Of a DNA stretch of 37,362 nucleotides, positions 32,380 through 37,362 are shown in pieces. Both the position numbers and the translations under genes were made by a program. Each line of letters starts with the position of its first letter. Within the stretch, counting starts at the first letter, position 1. The stretch comes from Kribbella turkmenica (lineage in GTDB: Bacteria > Actinomycetota > Actinomycetes > Propionibacteriales > Kribbellaceae). The notes below the pieces were generated by a model, which searched no databases, was not told the DNA's origin, and saw only the letters and a list, made by a program, of their open reading frames with translations. The DNA lies in NCBI RefSeq assembly GCF_004348725.1, contig NZ_SMKR01000062.1:1-37362 (forward strand), in the 5' to 3' direction.

Positions 32380-33734
32380 GCGTGTCCATCACCGACAGTC
32401 TCCAGCCCGCGGACCAGGTCAACGCGCTGCTCGACGGCGGGCTGCGGATGCTGATCACGTCGATTGTCGACAATGCCGGCATCACCCGGGCCAAGTCGGT
32501 GCCGGCCCAGCGGCTGCGCATCGCGGCCCGCGACGGAGTCGGTCTGTCGCCGGTGTTCGCGATCATGTGCACCGACGACGGCGTCACCTCGTCCCCCGCG
32601 GTGAACGGGCCGGTCGGCGACAACCGGCTGATACCCGACCTCGCCGCGGCCGCGCCGCTCGGCCCGGACCACACCGTCTTCTGGGCGCCGGCCGATCAGC
32701 TGTCCCAGGACCACGAGCCGATCGACATCTGCCAGCGGGCCGCGCTGCGGCGGCAGGCAGAACGGGCGGTCGCGGCCGGGCTCGACGTGAAGCTGGGGTT
32801 CGAGCTCGAGTTCACCGTGTTCACCGGTGATCCCGGCGATCCCCAGGTGGCGACGCTCGGCCCGGCGTACGGCGTACTGGCGACGCTGAAACTGGAGGAC
32901 TTCGCGGTCGAACTGCTGGAGGCGCTCGATGCGGCCGGGGTGCCGGCGGAGCAGTTGCATCCGGAGTACGCCCAGGGTCAGTTCGAGGTTGCGCTGCCGC
33001 CCGCATCTCCGGTCACCGCGGCTGACCAGTCGCAGCTCGCGCGCCTCGTCGTACACCGGGTGGCTCGCAGGCACGACCTGCTCGTGTCGTTCGCGCCGAT
33101 CACGGTGGCCGGGTCCGTCGGCAACGGCGCGCACATCCACTTCTCCGCGACGCTGAACGGCGTACCGTTCGGGGACGGCGGCGGTCCGTCGGAGCACGCG
33201 CGGCACCTGATCGCGGGCGTGCTGGCCGAGGTCGACGGGCTGACCGGCGTACTCGCGCCGAGTGTGGTCAGCGCCGATCGACGCGTGCCGGGGAACTGGG
33301 CCGGAGCCTTCGCGTGCTGGGGACCGGAGAATCGCGAGGCCGCGCTGCGCTACGTGCCCGGCAGCATCACGAGCCGCCCGGACTCGGCCAACTGCGAGAT
33401 CAAGATCGGCGACCCGTCGGGGAACGCCTACCTGTCGGCCGCGGCCGTGATCGCGAGTGCGCTGACCGGGCTGGAGCGGAAGACGGTGCTGCCCGCGGGG
33501 GTGGACCACGACCCGGCGACGTACTCGGACTCCGAGCGCGAGCGGATGGGTGTGCGCCGACTGCCGCGCACGCTGGAGGACGCGCTCGTCGCGCTCGAAG
33601 GGTCGACCGTGATCCGCGGCGCTCTCGGTGAGGCGATCGTCGACCCGTTCCTCGCCGTCCGGCGTCATGACGCGGAGGCATTGGGCGCGTTGTCACTGGA
33701 GGACCGGGTTCGCGCGTTGCGGTGGCGCTACTGA
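32376..33734 (+). CDS. Glutamine-synthetase-like ligase
   Basis: 452 residues from a GTG at 32376 (or GTG at 32382). GS fold: GFELEFTVF (141-149, metal-binding Glu143 and Glu145), HPEYAQGQFEVALPP (195-209, Glu197 and Glu204), GNGAHIHFS (249-257), RVPGNWAG (303-310) and NREAALRYVPG (319-329). The last metal/ATP motif reads NCEIKIGDPSGNAYL (339-353): the Glu is kept but the Arg of the usual 'ExRxPD' is Lys343. This and its size suggest a paralogue acting on another amine, such as the gamma-glutamyl polyamine ligases of actinobacteria, not housekeeping GlnA. No amine-specific neighbours are present. Confidence 0.85.
   Translation: MSVSITDSLQPADQVNALLDGGLRMLITSIVDNAGITRAKSVPAQRLRIAARDGVGLSPVFAIMCTDDGVTSSPAVNGPVGDNRLIPDLAAAAPLGPDHTVFWAPADQLSQDHEPIDICQRAALRRQAERAVAAGLDVKLGFELEFTVFTGDPGDPQVATLGPAYGVLATLKLEDFAVELLEALDAAGVPAEQLHPEYAQGQFEVALPPASPVTAADQSQLARLVVHRVARRHDLLVSFAPITVAGSVGNGAHIHFSATLNGVPFGDGGGPSEHARHLIAGVLAEVDGLTGVLAPSVVSADRRVPGNWAGAFACWGPENREAALRYVPGSITSRPDSANCEIKIGDPSGNAYLSAAAVIASALTGLERKTVLPAGVDHDPATYSDSERERMGVRRLPRTLEDALVALEGSTVIRGALGEAIVDPFLAVRRHDAEALGALSLEDRVRALRWRY
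32463..32474. promoter_or_regulatory. Perfect 12-bp palindrome near the start of the GS-like gene
   Basis: ATTGTCGACAAT about 88 bp after the start codon, coding for part of SIVDN. Identical to 26705-26716, including the preceding TCG. Possible GntR-type operator; unproven. Confidence 0.3.
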
Positions 33735-33886
33735 GCTTTTGGCGGGTTCGGGGCATCGGGCGGGTAGTCGTCGCGGACATGATCGCCTTCAGGGTCGCCT
33801 GCGGCGAAGTCGCGGTGGTTCGTTGCGGTCGGGATGACGTTGTTCGACAGTCATGTCCGGAAGGACAGCCGGCGGTCAGGCAAAAC

Positions 33887-33913
33887 GCTCGGCTGGGACA
33901 CCCAGCCGAGCGC
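33887..33913 (-). terminator. Bidirectional Rho-independent terminator
   Basis: CGCTCGGCTGGG (33887-33898), loop ACA, then CCCAGCCGAGCG (33902-33913): a perfect 12-bp stem. On the minus strand TTTTG follows, giving a classic terminator for the sortase direction. The stem alone may also stop the GS-like transcript. Confidence 0.85.
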
Positions 33914-33948
33914 CTGCATGATCTACTCACCACCTAGAAACCAAGGCA

Positions 33949-33987
33949 GTGCGCAACGACCCCTTGAAACCGCCCCCTTTGCGCACT
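33949..33987. repeat. Inverted repeat, 9-bp arms
   Basis: AGTGCGCAA (33949-33957) and TTGCGCACT (33979-33987), 21-bp loop. It lies between the terminator and the sortase gene. Could be an operator or a relic of a small palindromic element. Confidence 0.45.
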
Positions 33988-34063
33988 ACGACCGTCGGCA
34001 ATCGCTGCTCCGGGTACCCGCGCGGTCCGAGATGAGTCGACCCGCGCCCACCCTGCGGAGCTG

Positions 34064-34762
34064 TTAGTTGCGATGCCGGGAAGAGGTCAGGTTCGCCCAG
34101 ACGATGACGTTGTCGCTGTAGCGGCGGGTGGCCTTGTCGTAGCTGCCGCCACAGGTGATCAGCCGCAGCGAGGCCTGATCTGATGCCCCGTACACCTCAT
34201 TGGTGGGGAACTTGTCCTTGGCGAACCGGCCGATCCGGTCCACGGTGAAGGTCGCGGTGGTGCCGTCCTCGCGGGCGACATCGATCCGGTCTCCTCGGCG
34301 CAACTCCCCGAGCCGGAAGAACACCACCGGGCGCCGGTTCCAGGTGACATGCCCGGCGATGACCGACGAGCCGATCACACCCGGTGTCGGGGATGGCGTG
34401 AACCATCCCGCCTTGTCCGGGTCGACCGGCACCGTCATGACGCCGGCGTCGTCCAGTTCCAGGTCTTCCAGTGCCGACGACGCCTTGATCCGCGGGATGT
34501 CGATCCGAACCGGCTCGGACCGATCCAGTGCCAACGGCAGGGCCCGGTTCTTGGCCGGAGGTGTTGCCGGGCGAGCCGGTGGCATGGTGGTGGCAGTGGC
34601 GATCGTAGTCGGCGCGGTCCCGGTGGCGCCGGGTACTGGCGGTGGTGACGGCTGCTGCGTCACCACCGCCAGTACGACGGCCGCCACACCTGCGGCCGCG
34701 AGAGCCGCTGCCGCAACAGCCGGTCAGCGCCTCCGGCCGCGAGCAGGCAGGAAGCTGAACAT
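34064..34762 (-). pseudogene. Class F sortase with in-frame stop in its membrane anchor
   Basis: From the ATG at 34762 the frame reads MFSFLPARGRRR, a TGA at 34726-34724, then PAVAAAALAAAGVAAVVLAV without change of frame: a basic start plus a membrane anchor split by one stop codon where Trp or Arg would be normal. The catalytic domain is whole: SSVIAGHVTW (His), SLRLITCGGSYD (Cys) and TRRYSDNVIVWA (Arg). Restart at a GTG at 34687 would give 207 residues with a shortened anchor and no basic flank. Class F sortases transpeptidate surface proteins in actinobacteria; the CHRD gene 4 bp upstream is the likely partner. Either a nonsense mutant or a sequencing error. Confidence 0.7.
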
Positions 34763-34766
34763 CGCG

Positions 34767-35537
34767 TCAGGCCGTGACCCGGACACGGCGGCGCACCGTC
34801 AGAACCGCGCCGGCTCCGAGCAGTGCGATGCCTCCGGCGGCGAACAGGCCGAGGTTCTCGACGCCGCCGGTGCTGTCGGCGCCGGTCTCGACGCCACCGG
34901 TCGCAGCGACCTCGCCGCAGGTAGCCGGGTTGGTCGCCTCCTCCGGGATCCCGCTCACTCCGAGGGACTTGGCGAACACCGACTCGCCGAGCGCGGCCAT
35001 GTCGTACTTGTCGTTGCCGTTGACATCGAGGCCGTGCTGCACGATGTGCAGGTGCTGAAGGCTGTCGATCGTCCCGGCCGGCAGCCCGCTGGCCGGAATC
35101 GTCCGCTCGTAGCTGAGTCGGCCACTTTCGTCGGCGACCGGCATCCGGTCGACCGCCAGCCCACTCTTCTTCGAGGTGTCGCCCTTGGTCGTCAGCGAGA
35201 CGAACACGTCACCGTACTGCGAGAGTCCTTCCTCGGTGGCGATCTGACCGTCACCGTCCTTGTCCGCGCTGGCCGGCGGACAGAAGAAGTTGCGGCTGTG
35301 CGCCGCGCCGTGGATATGCTGAGCGTGCGGCGAGTTCGGCGTGAACCCGTCGCCGGTGATCTTCACGTGCAGACTGCCGTCATCGCGTGCCGTGAGGGTC
35401 GCGGTGGCCTGGGAGCCGCTGCCGTTCAGTTCGTCCAGCTTGAACGTCACCTTCTGATCGGCGTGCGCCGGAACCGCGGTGGCCAGGGAAACGACAGCAG
35501 CCGCCGCCAGGGTGAACATCGTACGACGCAAGTTCAT
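34767..35537 (-). CDS. Secreted CHRD-domain surface protein with EF-hand-like loop
   Basis: 256 residues from the ATG at 35537 (GAGAGGA upstream; the frame continues upstream without protein character). Signal peptide 1-26 (ending VPAHA). The CHRD domain (about 28-200) contains SPHAQHIHGAAH (69-80) and SLQHLHIVQHGLD. Between them DKDGDGQIATEE (92-103) is a perfect EF-hand calcium loop. The C-terminus has VAATGGVETG, a Gly-rich spacer, a hydrophobic segment LGLFAAGGIALLGAGAVL and an RRR tail, i.e. a cell-wall sorting-like signal with a non-standard motif. The sortase gene follows at once. Function of CHRD domains in bacteria is poorly known. Confidence 0.85.
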   Translation of the reverse strand: MNLRRTMFTLAAAAVVSLATAVPAHADQKVTFKLDELNGSGSQATATLTARDDGSLHVKITGDGFTPNSPHAQHIHGAAHSRNFFCPPASADKDGDGQIATEEGLSQYGDVFVSLTTKGDTSKKSGLAVDRMPVADESGRLSYERTIPASGLPAGTIDSLQHLHIVQHGLDVNGNDKYDMAALGESVFAKSLGVSGIPEEATNPATCGEVAATGGVETGADSTGGVENLGLFAAGGIALLGAGAVLTVRRRVRVTA

Positions 35538-35765
35538 GATCGATCCTCTCTCAGACGAATTCTTTGCAAGCATTCGGCGCCGGGGCCCGCCCGGATGGGC
35601 CCGGAGAGCTGGAAGTTCCGCTGGGGCCGAATCCATGGCTGCGCGTGACTGCGGTGCCGGAGCGCCGCCGCAGCACCGCAGGAGCCCGTTGGATACCCGC
35701 GTCGTCGTGGCGCTGCTGGGCTGTTCGAGCTGAAGTGGACGCCGGCATCACTTACGGTGATCCAC

Positions 35766-36140
35766 ATGGCGATTGCTGCGAAGGGGAGCCGGGGCGAGAA
35801 GTTCCTGACCGTCGTCGTCGGGGGCGGGGCGGCCTTCGGGCTGATCGTGATCACGTCGCGGGCGTGGAAGGAATGCCGGGTCGACGTCGCCGGCAGCGTT
35901 CCGAACGGGCTGACCCTGCTCTTCCTCGGCCTGCCGCTCGCCCTGATCGTGAACCTCGTGCTGTTCAACCTGGTCTTCCGGTACGCCGGTAAGACCTTCC
36001 TCTTCTCGTTGGTCGCCGCCGCCATCGCGATCGCGATCGCCGACCTGGCCCTGTTCTCCTGGCAGGGCACCCCGGCCGCATCCCCCGGTATCTGCCCCGG
36101 CAACGTCCCGCCCTGGTGGCCCGCCTGGATCCCGACGTGA
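35766..36140 (+). CDS. Small integral membrane protein, unknown
   Basis: 124 residues from the ATG at 35766 (a GTG at 35757 is possible). About three membrane spans (residues ~14-31, 48-70, 77-96) separated by short charged loops, then a Pro/Trp-rich tail NVPPWWPAWIPT. No family recognised. It diverges from the CHRD gene and is followed 37 bp later by a reductase gene on the same strand. Confidence 0.6.
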   Translation: MAIAAKGSRGEKFLTVVVGGGAAFGLIVITSRAWKECRVDVAGSVPNGLTLLFLGLPLALIVNLVLFNLVFRYAGKTFLFSLVAAAIAIAIADLALFSWQGTPAASPGICPGNVPPWWPAWIPT

Positions 36141-36177
36141 AAGGGCTTTGAAAGCTGGGCGCGGTTGGGTGGACGTC

Positions 36178-36759
36178 ATGAGCGGACCGATCCGGCTGTA
36201 CATGTCGATGTCCCTGGACGGCTTCATCACCGGGCCGGACGACAAGCCTGGACAGGAGCTGGGCCGCGGCGGCGGCCGGTTGTTCAACTGGCTGGACGAC
36301 CGGATGAAGCCGGGGGTGAACGGGCAGGTCGTGGGTGAGGCGCTGGCGACCGGGGCCGTCATCGCGGGACGTCGTACGTTCGAGCTCGCCGGCCGCTGGA
36401 ACGGCGACCATCACGACGGTGTCCCGATCCACGTCCTCACCCACCACGTCGACGAGGCCGACGTCCCACCCGGCACCGCGAAGTTCTACACCGACCTCGA
36501 GACCTGCGTCGCGGACGCCCGAGCCGCCGCCGGCGATCGCGCCATCCTCGTCCACGGCGCCGCCACCGCCCAGTCCCTCCTGGCCGCCGACCAGTTGGAC
36601 GAACTGGAACTCCACGTAGTCCCAGTCCTCCTGGGCACCGGCCGCCGCCTGTTCAACGCCCACCCCGCAGAACTGGAGCTACTCCGCATCCTGGAGGGCC
36701 GAGACGCCACTCACCTCCGTTACAAAGTCCTCCGGGGCGCCCACGACGTGCGCTCGTAG
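36178..36759 (+). CDS. RibD/DHFR-fold reductase
   Basis: 193 residues from the ATG at 36178, with GGTGGAC upstream. It matches the RibD C-terminal/dihydrofolate-reductase-like family: RLYMSMSLDGFITGPDDKPG (6-25), GAVIAGRRTFELAGRW, and VHGAATAQSLLAADQLDELE then LHVVPVLLGTGRRLF. Such lone domains use NADPH; substrates are mostly unknown. Its last 40 bp overlap the 3' end of the convergent gene on the other strand. Confidence 0.88.
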   Translation: MSGPIRLYMSMSLDGFITGPDDKPGQELGRGGGRLFNWLDDRMKPGVNGQVVGEALATGAVIAGRRTFELAGRWNGDHHDGVPIHVLTHHVDEADVPPGTAKFYTDLETCVADARAAAGDRAILVHGAATAQSLLAADQLDELELHVVPVLLGTGRRLFNAHPAELELLRILEGRDATHLRYKVLRGAHDVRS

Positions 36760-37301
36760 ATGTTGCGCTCACCGAGCCATGCCTTGAAGTCCGGGTAGCT
36801 GTGTACGCCGGCATCCAGCACAGCCTGGTAAAGCCAGTACCCGTACGCGCGCTCCCCGAGAGCCGCAGCCTCTTCCTTGATCGTCAGAATGTAGTCACGG
36901 GTCTCGTCCGTCAGCGCCTCCCGAACCGCCGTCGTGAGATCGGCGCCCCGCGCGGCGCGGTCGAACACCCACATGTCGATCGTCCAGGTCGCATCGGCCG
37001 TCAACTCGTACTCGAGCTTCCAGTACTGCCCCTGCTCGTGCCGGTCCCGCGCATCCAGGTACGTGATCCGGCGCGTGCTCGGCAGTTCGGCGAGCGGTGC
37101 CATCACGGCGAACCCGTCGGCGACTCGCGGCTCGTCCGAGTAGATCTCGAGGTCGATGTCCGGCGGTACGACGACGCCGATGGCCACGGACCCGACGACG
37201 ACCGGATCGCCGTACCTGCTCCAACGGCCCAGCAGGTCCAGGTCGCGGAGGATGTCGTGCGCCGTCCGCTGGCGGGCGGCGGCTCGCTCCCTGAGCGTCA
37301 C
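36720..37301 (-). CDS. Nucleotidyltransferase-like hypothetical protein
   Basis: 193 residues from a GTG at 37301, 4 bp after the preceding partial gene. VVGSVAIGVVVPPDIDLEIY (35-54) looks like the nucleotidyltransferase pattern GS-x(n)-D-x-D, and WTIDMWVFD (106-114) could provide the third acidic residue. The remainder (ETRDYILTIKEEAAALGERA) is helical. No partner toxin/antitoxin is seen. It overlaps the reductase gene tail-to-tail by 40 bp. Confidence 0.7.
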   Translation of the reverse strand: MTLRERAAARQRTAHDILRDLDLLGRWSRYGDPVVVGSVAIGVVVPPDIDLEIYSDEPRVADGFAVMAPLAELPSTRRITYLDARDRHEQGQYWKLEYELTADATWTIDMWVFDRAARGADLTTAVREALTDETRDYILTIKEEAAALGERAYGYWLYQAVLDAGVHSYPDFKAWLGERNIYERTSWAPRRTL

Positions 37302-37305
37302 CGAT

Positions 37306-37362
37306 CTAGCGGCGGCCGCCGAATTGCCAGGGGTGGGGGTCGGCGTTGGGAAGGAGGGTGGC
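37306..37362 (-). CDS. C-terminal end of a gene cut by the window edge
   Basis: Eighteen codons to a TAG at 37308-37306, reading ATLLPNADPHPWQFGGRR. The composition (low Arg/Ser noise, Trp, aromatic tail) and the 4-bp gap to the next GTG make it likely to be the true end of an upstream gene in the same operon. Product cannot be identified. Confidence 0.45.
   Translation of the reverse strand, partial: ATLLPNADPHPWQFGGRR

Larger units (their letters stand above)
33735..34063. other. Convergent intergenic region
   Basis: About 330 bp between the GS-like gene and the sortase gene, which point toward each other. It holds a strong terminator hairpin (33887-33913) and another inverted repeat (33949-33987). 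A plus-strand open frame at 33834-34067 has no ribosome-binding site or family resemblance and overlaps both hairpins, so I do not call it. Confidence 0.5.

Noticed and set aside
33834..34067. 77-codon plus-strand open frame
   Set aside because: Crosses a perfect terminator hairpin and another inverted repeat, has no ribosome-binding site and no family resemblance.
1..37362. CRISPR arrays, rRNA, tRNA, riboswitches, phage genes
   Set aside because: Looked for regularly spaced repeats, tRNA cloverleafs, integrases and structural phage genes; none seen.

Overview
The window is high-GC DNA (roughly 70% by eye) with frequent GTG starts and many 4-bp stop/start overlaps (ATGA, GTGA). It also encodes an F420-dependent glucose-6-phosphate dehydrogenase. 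This points to a soil actinomycete; a Kribbella/Nocardioides/Streptomyces-like chromosome is my best guess, and I cannot fix the genus from sequence alone. No tRNA, rRNA, CRISPR array or complete insertion sequence was seen.

The core (about 2.0-28.2 kb) is a purine-to-glyoxylate catabolic island. One minus-strand operon, 9033 down to 2008, reads hydroxypyruvate isomerase (hyi), tartronate semialdehyde reductase (glxR), glyoxylate carboligase (gcl), glycerate kinase (glxK), allantoinase (allB) and (S)-ureidoglycine aminohydrolase (allE type). Divergent from it, a plus-strand group (9185-18791) encodes a PucR-type regulator, an NCS2 urate/xanthine permease fused to an OHCU-decarboxylase-like domain, xanthine dehydrogenase subunits A, B and C, and guanine deaminase. 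After a decayed stretch (two broken APH-like kinase genes and an inverted-repeat element) and a MerR-type regulator comes a second minus-strand group (27273 down to 22222): a DUF6986/CitE-like TIM-barrel protein, a small HTH protein with a YkoF/thiamine-binding-like N-terminus, OHCU decarboxylase, HIU hydrolase, uricase and 8-oxoguanine deaminase. An IclR-family (AllR-like) gene diverges from it. Together the genes take guanine or 8-oxoguanine through xanthine, urate, HIU, OHCU and allantoin to allantoate, then ureidoglycine to ureidoglycolate, and glyoxylate to glycerate phosphate. Allantoate amidohydrolase (or allantoicase) and a ureidoglycolate-cleaving enzyme are not in the window.

Three regulatory or mobile DNA layers stand out. 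(1) A 15-bp operator of the form TTCCG-N5-CGGAA occurs in tandem pairs with centres 21 bp apart before hyi, before OHCU decarboxylase and between the DUF6986 gene and the IclR gene, implying one regulon. (2) Three copies of a 78-84 bp coding repeat sit exactly inside stop/start overlaps of operon genes (glxK/allB, xdhA/xdhB, OHCU/HIUase), each with its own 25-27 codon ORF; they look like mycobacterial MIRUs. (3) Palindromic insertions: one, about 123 bp, lies in frame inside glxK; another, about 303 bp with 35-bp terminal inverted repeats, lies beside the broken kinase genes.

The flanks hold ordinary accessory genes. On the left are a secreted metzincin-type protease and a lipoprotein. On the right (28.2-37.4 kb) are an F420-dependent G6PDH, a nitrilase-fold protein that seems to lack catalytic Lys and Cys, an O6-alkylguanine transferase, DUF72 and DUF1232 proteins, a glutamine-synthetase-like ligase, a CHRD surface protein followed by a class F sortase with an in-frame stop in its membrane anchor, a small membrane protein, a RibD/DHFR-fold reductase and a nucleotidyltransferase-like protein.
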